A DNA stretch of 64,000 bases from Lachnospiraceae bacterium MD308 (GTDB taxonomy: Bacteria; Bacillota; Clostridia; Lachnospirales; Lachnospiraceae). The DNA lies in the NCBI GenBank assembly GCA_010206225.2, contig VIQU02000017.1:88278-152277 (forward strand), given 5' to 3'. The notes below the pieces were generated by a model, which worked only from the letters and a program-made list of their open reading frames with translations, had not been told where the DNA came from and did no database searches. The translations under genes and the position numbers were made by a program. This document shows positions 42,951-51,578 of the stretch, piece by piece. Position 1 is the stretch's first letter, and every line of letters starts with the position of its first letter.

Positions 42951-44099
42951 TTATTTTGTAAAACTATAGATACCAATGCTTTCACGGATCGGTATGTCTT
43001 TCATAACAAAATTAACATAAAAACGTCCGTTTATCAATTTCAATCCTTCAATCTCAAGAGCATCTTTTTTCAAGGTCTGCCCGTCTACTGTAATTTGCGG
43101 TGTAATTGCATATTTTTGTTTAACCGCAGAACTACTTTTAAGATTCTGTATTTTGACCTTGCCGTTTGGATAAATCTTATACGGAATCCTCCATATCTCC
43201 GCTCCTTTGTTCATATGCCCGCCGCAGGTATATAAGTTTTTACCATCAATCGTAAAACTCTGGAAGGTATTATATGGAACGAGACTGCTCCTGACGTTAG
43301 CTCTCTGCAGCGATACAGCCTTTGAAATATTGTAAGAGCCTTTATTTTTCACTTTATTAAGGGCGGCATTCAATTTTTTATAATCATAAAATACATAATT
43401 ACATCCGCCGTTTTTAAAATGAACACGAAACGCAATCTGATTCGATTTTGTGTCAATCGCAACATTTAATCTATCCGGAACAGGTTTCTTATCAAAGTAA
43501 GCCGCCTTCATCTTTTTTGTTTTTTTATCATAAACCGCATTCGCTTTTCTGAAATCTTTGATCACTACTGTTTTTGTGATTTTTCCCTTTTTACCGGACA
43601 TACTGTATGTGAGCCTCGCGATCTCTGTCCCACAATTACCTTTGGGAGTACATGCCACCCATATGTCATATGCCTTTTTTCCTCTTGCTGTTACAGCGAT
43701 TGCTTCGCCATGCCCATAGCCCTTCAATACTATGGAATCCTGACACACTGCTTTCGCATTGGCTCCCTTGGATTTTGGAATCGCACAGCGGGTCAGAAGG
43801 GTGTGCTTTTTACCTCCCTTCCGGCATTCCGATACCGTAAAAATATATTTGTTGTCGGGAGTAATGGCAAAATTCTGCACCGAACTTATTTGATACCCCT
43901 GCTTCTGATTCAATGAACAATACTTGCCATTATACGGCATGTTCGTCAGTGTATACTGTAACCCTTTCTGCAGCGTGCCGGCGCTGATCTTCTTCGTACT
44001 GGCAGCAAACACATCTGTAACACACATACTTACAAGAATCACACTGATACACATACAAGATACAATCCGACGTAATAATCCATACCTGTAATTGTTCAT
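42951..44099 (-). CDS. Secreted helveticin-J-like protein, function uncertain
   Basis: The protein has 382 residues with a signal peptide (about 1-32, ending DVFA). The mature part is beta-rich with repeated blade-like segments: SSVQNFAITPDNKYIFTV, GYGHGEAIAVT, KNGGCNYVFYDYKKLNAAL, YNTFQSFTIDGKNLYTCGG and AEIWRIPYKIY. These follow in order the pattern of helveticin-J-type proteins (large heat-labile bacteriocins and relatives with a propeller-like fold). The match is by eye and distant, so a toxin role is not shown; a surface adhesin or carbohydrate-binding role is possible. It has its own promoter and stands between the glucosaminidase and the teichoic operon. Confidence 0.5.
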   Translation of the reverse strand: MNNYRYGLLRRIVSCMCISVILVSMCVTDVFAASTKKISAGTLQKGLQYTLTNMPYNGKYCSLNQKQGYQISSVQNFAITPDNKYIFTVSECRKGGKKHTLLTRCAIPKSKGANAKAVCQDSIVLKGYGHGEAIAVTARGKKAYDIWVACTPKGNCGTEIARLTYSMSGKKGKITKTVVIKDFRKANAVYDKKTKKMKAAYFDKKPVPDRLNVAIDTKSNQIAFRVHFKNGGCNYVFYDYKKLNAALNKVKNKGSYNISKAVSLQRANVRSSLVPYNTFQSFTIDGKNLYTCGGHMNKGAEIWRIPYKIYPNGKVKIQNLKSSSAVKQKYAITPQITVDGQTLKKDALEIEGLKLINGRFYVNFVMKDIPIRESIGIYSFTK

Positions 44100-44137
44100 A
44101 ACTACCTCCTGTAATCTCTCATAATATTCTTTTAAAA

Positions 44138-44166
44138 ATTATAACATTTCATATATTATATGTAAA
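44138..44166 (-). promoter_or_regulatory. Promoter of the helveticin-like gene
   Basis: TTTACA (44161-44166), 17 bases, TATAAT (44138-44143) on the minus strand; AGGAGG precedes the ATG at 44099. Confidence 0.75.
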
Positions 44167-44171
44167 TACAA

Positions 44172-46682
44172 TTATTTCCGTTTTCCCCGCACTCCTGACT
44201 CCGTATAAGCGCCCTTATAAATACCGCTGCGTGCTCGTACGGTATAATAATAGGTTTTGCCCCTCTTTGCGGTTTTATCTGTATACGTTAATTTACTCCA
44301 CTTCACTGCCGCGATTTTCTTATATTTGCCTCCCTTTGTCTTGCGGAATATTTCATAAGTGGCCGCACTCTTCACCTTTTTCCACTTTACTTTGATTCCG
44401 GTTCTTGTACTGGACGCTGACACTAAAGACGGATTGCTTAACCTGCGGATCGTAAGACCTTTTTCATAACCGCTTATCTTACTGCCGTTATATGCTCTCA
44501 CAGTGTACACATATTTCTTACCTGCCGGCATCGTCTTATCCGTATATTTTACCGTATTGCCAGACTTAATTGTCTGAATCTTCTTAAAACTTCCTCCATC
44601 TTTTTTCCGGTATACATAATAACCCTTCGCACCAGATACTTTTTTCCATTTGAGCACAACTCCGGATTTACTATTTGAAGCTGATACCAGTTTTGGCTTT
44701 GACAGCGAGGAGACGGATGTCCCGCTTACAGATATCCCCACTGCATCCATCCGCTTTCCCGAGCTTGTAACTGCATAGATATCGCAGGTTCCGTTTTTCA
44801 CGCCTTTAATTTCCCCTGTGCTGCTCACAGTCGCAACCGCCGGATTACTGGTCTCGTAATAAATCATTTCTCCGCTTCCGGCGCCCGTTACGCTAAGCTG
44901 CTTTGTACCACCCGCTTTTATTGTACTGTCTGTGTTCATTTTAATATATCCGCAAGCGATATAACCCGTTTTAGAGCCATAAGTCACTCGAAACCAGTAT
45001 GGATTTTTCTCCTGTCCGGATACAGAAACTGTCATGTCCGTATACTCCGCCCCGGAAACCGTAACTTTTTCTCCTTTCGGGACTGTCATCATGGCAGCGC
45101 TTCCTGTAGAAGGAGCCGCTCTCATGGTCACAGCGGAAGTCGTCGTCCCTGTCTTCACAGATTTCTTAATCGCAACCTTACTTGACTGAGACGGCATATT
45201 TTTGTACACAGGAATATAAAATACAAAAGTATCATTTACGATTCCCATCCTGCTGTAAGAATTATAAGTAGTCTTTGCCTCAGATGCTGCCGCTGTCAGA
45301 TTCTGCATATACTGATGCTGATAGTAAGGTGCAGTTACCGTATTAAATTTCTGAAAATACACGGTATTCTGTCCTCTGGAAATATAAGCTTTCGCTATAT
45401 ACTGCGCTCCTCCGTCTATGGCCAGTATCGGAGAGGTCCATGGCCTTCCATAAGTCTTCTGCTTATCCTTCCCGCCCTGCGCATATACCAGTCCGTTCGC
45501 AACAGCCGAACCGGTACTGGTAGAATAAGCGCCGATATTGTAATAATTATAATATCCCCTATATGATTTGCCGCCATAGGAAAAATTCCCGGATATACTT
45601 CCACTTGAAAGTTTTGCTCCGGTTTCCTGACGTATCTTGGCTGCAAGGAACAGCGGACTCACCTTGTTTTTTGCACCCGCCGCAAAAATCGCCTGTTCGT
45701 AAGTCATATTTTTCAGCGCGGCTGTCTTTCCGTCTGTCGTAGTATATGATATCTGCTTATTTCCGTATAGATCCGTCCCGCTTAATACGTTTCTAACTCC
45801 CTCTACCCTGTGATAATTGGAATCATAATTCAGCGCCTCAAACATATAAATATAATTGTCCGTCAAGAAATTTCTCGGATCCGTATAATATGCCACAGCC
45901 GGTTTACTGGCAGATACCCACGTGGAACCATCCTTCGGAATATATGTATTTTTAGACACATTATAATCTGTACTTGCTTTACTGAGTAGCAGCCCATTCG
46001 AAGTCTTTGGAAGAAGACTTCGGTTCATCCCGCTTGAAGTTCCTGAAACATTTTCCGCGGTCACAATATCGTCCCAATTAAGACTCCTGTCCACTGCTAC
46101 AAAAATCCAATTCGGATGCTTTTCATGAAGTTTCTTTAGATAGGTCTGATAGGACGCAGGGAACTTAGCGAGCTCCGAACTATAACTCCCCACCGACTGC
46201 GCTCTTATCTGGCGAAGCCACATACCGTACTCTTCTACGAGCGACCGGGTTCTGTCATCCGGCTGCTCTTCCTCTGCTGCTTCCTCCTCTGCCGGAGCGC
46301 TTTCTTCCTCTGAAGCCCCCTCATTTTCTGATGTTCCCCCTCTATCTTTACGGTCTGCGTCAGATGATATATCCGGAAACTCTTCTTTCTCTTCCGGAGT
46401 TTCTTCCCTCTGATCGGCTGCATCTTTCTGAGAATCCATAGATTCTGCCGGAAGACTTTCATCTGTCTTTTGCTCTTTCGATTCCTCCGTTTGGCCGTCC
46501 GGCGACTCTCTGTTTTCCAATGGATTCTCTGCCGGCCGGCTGTTATCTTCCGTCAAATCCTCATTCGCCGCAGTCTGTGATGCTGCCGTTCCCTGTACAT
46601 CGCCGGCGCTGACAGTCACAGTAAATATCATGCATCCCGCTGAAACGACTGCCAGAAATCTTTTTATTTTCTGCAATATCAT
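44172..46682 (-). CDS. Secreted endo-beta-N-acetylglucosaminidase (GH73-type) with SH3, Big2-like and fibronectin-like domains
   Basis: The protein has 836 residues. A signal peptide (about 1-26) is followed by an acidic, disordered linker (about 35-148). The glucosaminidase domain is about 330-470; Glu353 in LAAKIRQETGAKLSS is the probable catalytic acid and YYNYYNIGAYSTS is typical of the LytD/GH73 fold. A helical region (about 165-300) precedes it. C-terminal modules are an SH3b domain (about 505-590), a Big2-like domain (NPAVATVSSTGEIKGVKNGT) and two fibronectin-like modules with LKWKKVSGAKGYYVYRKK and VKWKKVKSAATYEIFRKT. It should cleave GlcNAc-MurNAc bonds in the wall. It follows the nucleotidyltransferase by 37 bases and is probably cotranscribed. 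Confidence 0.88.
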   Translation of the reverse strand: MILQKIKRFLAVVSAGCMIFTVTVSAGDVQGTAASQTAANEDLTEDNSRPAENPLENRESPDGQTEESKEQKTDESLPAESMDSQKDAADQREETPEEKEEFPDISSDADRKDRGGTSENEGASEEESAPAEEEAAEEEQPDDRTRSLVEEYGMWLRQIRAQSVGSYSSELAKFPASYQTYLKKLHEKHPNWIFVAVDRSLNWDDIVTAENVSGTSSGMNRSLLPKTSNGLLLSKASTDYNVSKNTYIPKDGSTWVSASKPAVAYYTDPRNFLTDNYIYMFEALNYDSNYHRVEGVRNVLSGTDLYGNKQISYTTTDGKTAALKNMTYEQAIFAAGAKNKVSPLFLAAKIRQETGAKLSSGSISGNFSYGGKSYRGYYNYYNIGAYSTSTGSAVANGLVYAQGGKDKQKTYGRPWTSPILAIDGGAQYIAKAYISRGQNTVYFQKFNTVTAPYYQHQYMQNLTAAASEAKTTYNSYSRMGIVNDTFVFYIPVYKNMPSQSSKVAIKKSVKTGTTTSAVTMRAAPSTGSAAMMTVPKGEKVTVSGAEYTDMTVSVSGQEKNPYWFRVTYGSKTGYIACGYIKMNTDSTIKAGGTKQLSVTGAGSGEMIYYETSNPAVATVSSTGEIKGVKNGTCDIYAVTSSGKRMDAVGISVSGTSVSSLSKPKLVSASNSKSGVVLKWKKVSGAKGYYVYRKKDGGSFKKIQTIKSGNTVKYTDKTMPAGKKYVYTVRAYNGSKISGYEKGLTIRRLSNPSLVSASSTRTGIKVKWKKVKSAATYEIFRKTKGGKYKKIAAVKWSKLTYTDKTAKRGKTYYYTVRARSGIYKGAYTESGVRGKRK

Positions 46683-46719
46683 AATTTACCTCCCCCCAAT
46701 CTACAGTAAAATATTAATC

Positions 46720-47661
46720 TTATTTTCCAAACAGTTTTTCAGGATACTCCCCCTTATCAATCAGACTCCTGATCGCTGCCGCAACCGCCGCTTTATCCTC
46801 CTTGTATGTGACGCCAAACCATTTGTCATGGGAGGGCAGAACTTTTACCTTTGCTTTTTTATTCCGAACCATCTCGCCGATAATCTGCGGCAAAAGATAT
46901 TCTTTCTTCAAGTCCTGCTCGTCCAGTTCCAAAAGGAATTTTGCGAACCCGCATTCCAGCTTGGATAGGAATTCTACCGGGAGTCCCCACATATTCATAG
47001 ACACCGATGCTTCAAGGGGAATCTCTATTTTTTTGCCGCCGCGCTGCGCCGCCGCGCATCCGGCGCTTTCCACAATATCATACGTTTCCTCTATATCCGT
47101 AAGCATACTGTTATCGTCCACACTGCAGATTCCTCTCGTTACCGTTCCGTTGCTGCTCAGTGTATTCTTCAGCACAAATCCTGCCATACAGATAGAAAGT
47201 TCCGCCAAACCGCCTTCTTTTGTCTTTGTCTCCTGCTCTTTCGCAAGATATTCATAAATAGCCTTATATGCCTCTTTTCCATAATAATCATCTGCGTTGA
47301 TCACAAGAAAGGGTTCTTTTACAACATCTTTACAGCAAAGGATCGCTTGTCCTGTTCCCCACGGTTTTGTTCTGTTCTGCCATCTTTCTTTAAACTCCTC
47401 CGGGATATCGTCAATCTCCTGATACGCATAAGCGACATCAACGATTTTTTCAATTCGGTTTCCAATAATCTCTTTAAAATCCCTTTCCAGATTTTTGCGT
47501 ATGACGAATACTACTCTATTAAATCCGGCTTCAAGCGCATCGTGAATCGAATAATCCATGATAATTTCCCCATTCGGCCCTACCGGTTCTAACTGCTTGA
47601 TCCCGCCGCCAAATCTGCTTCCGATTCCCGCCGCCATAATCACTAATGTTGTGTTTTTCAT
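46720..47661 (-). CDS. Sugar-phosphate nucleotidyltransferase family protein
   Basis: The protein has 313 residues. The N-terminal nucleotide loop is VIMAAGIGSRFGGGIKQLEP (GxGxRxxxxxKq) and the metal-binding acid sits in FLVINADDYYG (about 110-120), as in NTP-transferases that make NDP-sugars; GEIIMDYSIHDAL is a further family segment. The exact sugar and nucleotide cannot be read. It starts a short operon with the glucosaminidase, behind a good promoter. Confidence 0.82.
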   Translation of the reverse strand: MKNTTLVIMAAGIGSRFGGGIKQLEPVGPNGEIIMDYSIHDALEAGFNRVVFVIRKNLERDFKEIIGNRIEKIVDVAYAYQEIDDIPEEFKERWQNRTKPWGTGQAILCCKDVVKEPFLVINADDYYGKEAYKAIYEYLAKEQETKTKEGGLAELSICMAGFVLKNTLSSNGTVTRGICSVDDNSMLTDIEETYDIVESAGCAAAQRGGKKIEIPLEASVSMNMWGLPVEFLSKLECGFAKFLLELDEQDLKKEYLLPQIIGEMVRNKKAKVKVLPSHDKWFGVTYKEDKAAVAAAIRSLIDKGEYPEKLFGK

Positions 47662-47702
47662 ATTCTCAATCCTCCGCTATGTCACACCAAACGTCCGACA
47701 TT

Positions 47703-47731
47703 ATTGTACTTTAATTGTGTTTTTTTGTCTA
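47703..47731 (-). promoter_or_regulatory. Promoter of nucleotidyltransferase-glucosaminidase operon
   Basis: TAGACA (47726-47731), 17 bases, TACAAT (47703-47708) on the minus strand; five of six bases match in each hexamer, and GGAGG precedes the ATG. Confidence 0.7.
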
Positions 47732-47774
47732 CCAGATTATTTTTCCAGCACTCATTTTCCCGCTTCTTTCAAAG

Positions 47775-49022
47775 CTATTTTCTAAGTGTTTCTTTCATCT
47801 TTTTCTGTATCTCCTCTACAGAACTCTCGTCGGGAACCGACACGTACAGAGGCCCCCCTTTATAAGAATAACAATATCTTTTTCCGCTGTCATCTCCCTC
47901 GGCTGCAACAGATTCAATCTCCCATCCTTTCATCTTTTCAATCTGCATCTGTACCAGAGACTTAATCTGAGCTTCCGACAAATTTGTATCCGCGTTGCCT
48001 GCCACACTTCCGATCATCTTATTCGCATGGAATAAAATCATCGGAGAACTTGCCTTCTTAATCAGAGCCGAAAGGAGCGCCTGCTGGTTTTTACCTCTTT
48101 GATTGTCACCTGCCGCCAGCGCCTTTCTCTCTCTGACAAAAGCCAATGCCTGTTTCCCGTTAAAATGGTTTGTCCCTTTTTTGACTTCTACCACCTCTCC
48201 GGCCGCCTTGCTAGTCTTAAATGCAAATTCGGATTCTACATCAATTCCTCCCATGACATCTACAATCTCTTCCACCGACGTAAAATTCACACGCAGATAA
48301 AATGGTATCTCCGTGTCATAGAGCTGCTCAAGCGTAGCCATAGATGTATCCACCCCATAATTTCCCGCGTGCGTAAGCTTGTCCCTCTCCTCTCCGGAGA
48401 CTCCCGGAATCTTTACATAATAATCCCTAGGCGTTGTAGTCAGCAAAATCTTATGAGTATTTGGATTGATCGTTGCAATTAAGTTAACATCGCTGCGGCT
48501 TTCCTGATTGATATCTCCATAAACGTCAATACCGCTGATATAGACGTTAAATGGTCTGCTTGTAACCGGAAACATATGCTGTTTTTCATAGCCGCCGCTC
48601 TCGTCGCCGATCGCGATCTGATCTAATGCATGATTTACCCTCAATCCATAAAATCCGATTACGATCAGCAAGAAACTAACGGCAAGAGAGAATCCCTTTC
48701 CCGAACTACGTTTCTTTCTGCTCCTCGCCGCTCGCTTTTGAAGACTTTTTACAAACAAAAGCAAAAGCAGAAGCAAGATACCCGCACCGATCATATATAC
48801 TTTCGGCAAAATACCCAAAACTGCCATGGATACAAGGAAAAACAAACTTGCCGCCGCCTGTATCATCCATAAAAGGCGGTCCGAAACCCTCGATCTTCCC
48901 CGGCTTTGTCTGCGCATATAGTCAGGGTTCTGTCTTTTTTTCTTTCTTCTTCTGCGGTCTTTTTTCGGCCTTCTTTCCTCTTGATGTGATTTAATATACT
49001 TTAACTGGTCACGATACTCCAT
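47775..49022 (-). CDS. LytR-CpsA-Psr (LCP) family cell-wall polymer ligase 3
   Basis: The protein has 415 residues from the ATG at 49022 (GGGAG upstream). A strongly basic N-terminus (RRPKKDRRRRKKKRQN) leads to three membrane helices within about 50-135, more than the single anchor of the other two LCP proteins here. The LCP domain includes SDVNLIATINPNTHKILLTT, TPRDYYVKI (Arg-Asp) and FVRERKALAAGDNQRGKNQQ. This domain type, with three helices and TTPRDYYV, is the common form in Clostridia and Lactobacillales (CpsA/BrpA-like). It is the last gene of the comF-cdaA-cdaR-HPr stretch. Confidence 0.9.
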   Translation of the reverse strand: MEYRDQLKYIKSHQEERRPKKDRRRRKKKRQNPDYMRRQSRGRSRVSDRLLWMIQAAASLFFLVSMAVLGILPKVYMIGAGILLLLLLLFVKSLQKRAARSRKKRSSGKGFSLAVSFLLIVIGFYGLRVNHALDQIAIGDESGGYEKQHMFPVTSRPFNVYISGIDVYGDINQESRSDVNLIATINPNTHKILLTTTPRDYYVKIPGVSGEERDKLTHAGNYGVDTSMATLEQLYDTEIPFYLRVNFTSVEEIVDVMGGIDVESEFAFKTSKAAGEVVEVKKGTNHFNGKQALAFVRERKALAAGDNQRGKNQQALLSALIKKASSPMILFHANKMIGSVAGNADTNLSEAQIKSLVQMQIEKMKGWEIESVAAEGDDSGKRYCYSYKGGPLYVSVPDESSVEEIQKKMKETLRK

Positions 49023-49145
49023 TGTCTTCTCCCGTCTTCCAATTGTCAGAATACAAAAAACCTGCCGCTGGCCTTTTTTCTGCATACTACTTTATAGCAA
49101 AGAATGGCCCATGTTTACACACAAGCCATCTTATTGCTTTCTTCT

Positions 49146-49409
49146 TTATTCACCAAGTCCACTTTCAACCGCCTCAACCATGGTTTTCAAAGCTTCTTCC
49201 TCATCTTCGCCTTCACATATGAGTGTGATCCGATCCCCTTTTTTAATACATGCACCCAAAACGCTTAGAACACTTTTCGCATTTGCTATCATATCGTCAT
49301 ATTCAAATGATACTTTACACACAAACTGATTCGCCGTATTGCAGAATATTCCCGCTGGCCGCAGATGCAGTCCCGTCGGATTGTAAATTGTAACTTTTTT
49401 TCTGACCAT
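49146..49409 (-). CDS. HPr family phosphocarrier protein
   Basis: The protein has 87 residues from MVRKKV. It keeps both regulatory sites of Gram-positive HPr: His15 in GLHLRPAG (phosphorylated by enzyme I) and Ser46 in NAKSVLSVLGA (target of HPr kinase). ESGLGE at the end fits the family. It should act in PTS transport and possibly catabolite control. The start at 49409 has GGAGAGAAG upstream. It follows cdaR by 17 bases rather than ptsI, which is an uncommon place for the main HPr gene. Confidence 0.92.
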   Translation of the reverse strand: MVRKKVTIYNPTGLHLRPAGIFCNTANQFVCKVSFEYDDMIANAKSVLSVLGACIKKGDRITLICEGEDEEEALKTMVEAVESGLGE

Positions 49410-49426
49410 ATTTTCTTCTCTCCGTC

Positions 49427-50680
49427 TTATTCTTTCATACTTAAAACAACTCTTACTTTTACATTTTTTTCCAGAAAACATCCATCCGGAAGCTTTACCG
49501 ATACGGGCACATCAAACGTGCCGTCTGTCGTATAATTTTTAAGGTCAATACTGATCGCCTGTTCAAGCGACAGATTTTCAAGCACCTCTTTCGGTCCCCG
49601 TACCTGCAGTTCAAGCATATCTGCTGTAGCATAACTCATCGTAAGCTCTTCTGACAGATTATTGATGATAATGGAACCCACCGTAATATCATATGATTTT
49701 GTTCCATCCTTTTCCACCGAAATGGTCACAACTACTGAGCCTGCATTCTCATCTGCCAGCCGTATATTATCCGGCAGATACTCTGACACATCAATAACCT
49801 TTTCCGTCTTCTCCTTTATATTTGATATGTCCAGCGCTTCGTCAGGCACACGCAGAGAAGAAATGTTGCTGATCTCGTCACGCTCTCCCGAAATCTGTAT
49901 TGTCTGTGGCTCATAAGTAATTCCGTTAAATTCATATCCTCTCGCTGTTTTGATCAGAGAAGTATCAAACTCTAAAGGAATGTTTTTGGTATTCAAAATC
50001 TGCACGCTGACTCCTACACCCTCTGTTCCGAGATTGTTTGAAAGAAGATTCTGATCAATAATATTATTGTTAGAATCGTACAGCACAAGCTCTGAATCTA
50101 AAATTGCATTTTTAGAAAGGCCCGAGACACTTACAGAAGCCTCCACCCTGCTAATCTCTGCAATTACAGACTTCGGCCCACGGATAGACACTTTTTCAGG
50201 CATTGCCTGTATATCGCCGAGTACAAATCCATCCCTGACCGTCCCTGTCGTCGTCGGAACGATTGGAAAACGCTTTGTCTCCTCATCCTCCAGTTTGATC
50301 TGGAGATTGCGCGGATTAGCCTGCGCGCTGTCATAACGCTCCTCAAACCCATTAATTGTAATGTCAATCGGTATCTGAGTATCCAAAGTCAGCTCCTTAA
50401 TATCCGCAATTGCTATGATATCCTTCGCCTTGATCTTATTAAGCGTCTTTCTCTTCGCAGTAACCGTAACATCCACCACCTGCGTATTGTCCACAATCTG
50501 ATAAGTCTGCGGCTGCTGGGCGTTCGCCAGAACCTCTTCATTGATCACTGAAACCGGAATCTCAGAGAATGTTTTATGGGTTACTGGGTCGTCGATATTA
50601 ACCACCATAATCCACAGCATAAATGCCACAAAAAAGGCTAATATCTTAAGACCAACATTATTCATCAGCCTTTTTTCCAT
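49427..50680 (-). CDS. cdaR: YbbR domain protein CdaR, regulator of diadenylate cyclase
   Basis: The protein has 417 residues: a short cytoplasmic start, one transmembrane helix (about 8-27, LKILAFFVAFMLWIMVVNID) and four YbbR repeats outside, each about 80 residues. DDPVTHKTFSEIPVSVIN opens the first. CdaR binds and modulates CdaA. The start at 50680 lies behind AAGGAAGG and overlaps the end of cdaA by 23 bases, the usual cdaA-cdaR arrangement. Confidence 0.92.
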   Translation of the reverse strand: MEKRLMNNVGLKILAFFVAFMLWIMVVNIDDPVTHKTFSEIPVSVINEEVLANAQQPQTYQIVDNTQVVDVTVTAKRKTLNKIKAKDIIAIADIKELTLDTQIPIDITINGFEERYDSAQANPRNLQIKLEDEETKRFPIVPTTTGTVRDGFVLGDIQAMPEKVSIRGPKSVIAEISRVEASVSVSGLSKNAILDSELVLYDSNNNIIDQNLLSNNLGTEGVGVSVQILNTKNIPLEFDTSLIKTARGYEFNGITYEPQTIQISGERDEISNISSLRVPDEALDISNIKEKTEKVIDVSEYLPDNIRLADENAGSVVVTISVEKDGTKSYDITVGSIIINNLSEELTMSYATADMLELQVRGPKEVLENLSLEQAISIDLKNYTTDGTFDVPVSVKLPDGCFLEKNVKVRVVLSMKE

Positions 50681-51542
50681 TTTTAAGCCTTCCTTTCCAA
50701 AATGCTGCCAGTTTCTTTGTTTCCGGCTTCCGGCTCCGAATCCCCTGAAGATGACTCCTAAGTTCATCCCGTGTAATATCGCGGTCCAAATAGCCGCCGC
50801 TGGCCGTTGAAACTGCCCCTGTCTCTTCCGACACGACAATAATGAGCGCATCACTCACCTCGCTCATACCCACAGCTGCTCTATGTCTAGTTCCCAGTTC
50901 CTTGCTTAATCCCATATTATCAGACAGCGGAAGATAGCAAGTCGCCGAGACGATCCTGTCCCCCCGGATAATGATAGCGCCGTCATGCAGCGGAGTATTG
51001 TGTTCAAATATATTAATCAGGACTTGCATGGACACGAGACAATCCATATAAATTCCGGTACTTTCATATTCCGACAAATGGATTGCACGCTCTACTACAA
51101 TCAGGGCTCCTGTTTTCACACGTCCCATGCTGAAGCAGGCCTTAATAATCCCTTCCATCGTCTCTTCACTGAATTTCTCACGTTCTTTGTAAGCTTCAAA
51201 AGGAACAACGGAAGAAAAAAACTGTTTTTCTCCCAATTTTTCAAGCGCCCTTCTAAGTTCCGGCTGAAATACGACCACCGCCGCAGTCGCCATAACCGCA
51301 ACTGCATTCTTCGCAACATAAAGTATCGTATTCATCTGAAAGATCATAGCAAGAAGAATGAAACCGGCAAGTACCAGTATCCCCTTAAGAAGCATCCATG
51401 CTTTCGTATTCTTAATCCATATAATCACCTGATAGATCAGGAATGTAAGAATCAAAACTTCCACAACATCTGTCGGATGAATCTCCGGAAAATAGACACC
51501 TGACACATACTTTTCCAATATCTGCGAAATCCTTTGTTCCAT
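50658..51542 (-). CDS. cdaA: Diadenylate cyclase CdaA
   Basis: The protein has 294 residues. Three N-terminal membrane helices (about 25-95) precede the DAC domain with LHDGAIIIRGDRI (DGA motif) and GTRHRAAVGMSE (RHR motif), so it should make c-di-AMP from two ATP. c-di-AMP controls potassium and osmolyte uptake and wall stability in Firmicutes. GGGGGTGAGAG precedes the ATG. It is followed by overlapping cdaR; glmM, the usual third member, is not in the window. Confidence 0.95.
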   Translation of the reverse strand: MEQRISQILEKYVSGVYFPEIHPTDVVEVLILTFLIYQVIIWIKNTKAWMLLKGILVLAGFILLAMIFQMNTILYVAKNAVAVMATAAVVVFQPELRRALEKLGEKQFFSSVVPFEAYKEREKFSEETMEGIIKACFSMGRVKTGALIVVERAIHLSEYESTGIYMDCLVSMQVLINIFEHNTPLHDGAIIIRGDRIVSATCYLPLSDNMGLSKELGTRHRAAVGMSEVSDALIIVVSEETGAVSTASGGYLDRDITRDELRSHLQGIRSRKPETKKLAAFWKGRLKNGKKADE

Positions 51543-51578
51543 TCTCTCACCCCCTTTTTAACGTTTATGTAACTCGGC

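Noticed and set aside
49023..49145. Terminator or attenuator between the HPr gene and LCP 3
   Set aside because: The A-run, GC-rich patch and T-run near 49057-49082 do not form a consistent stem.
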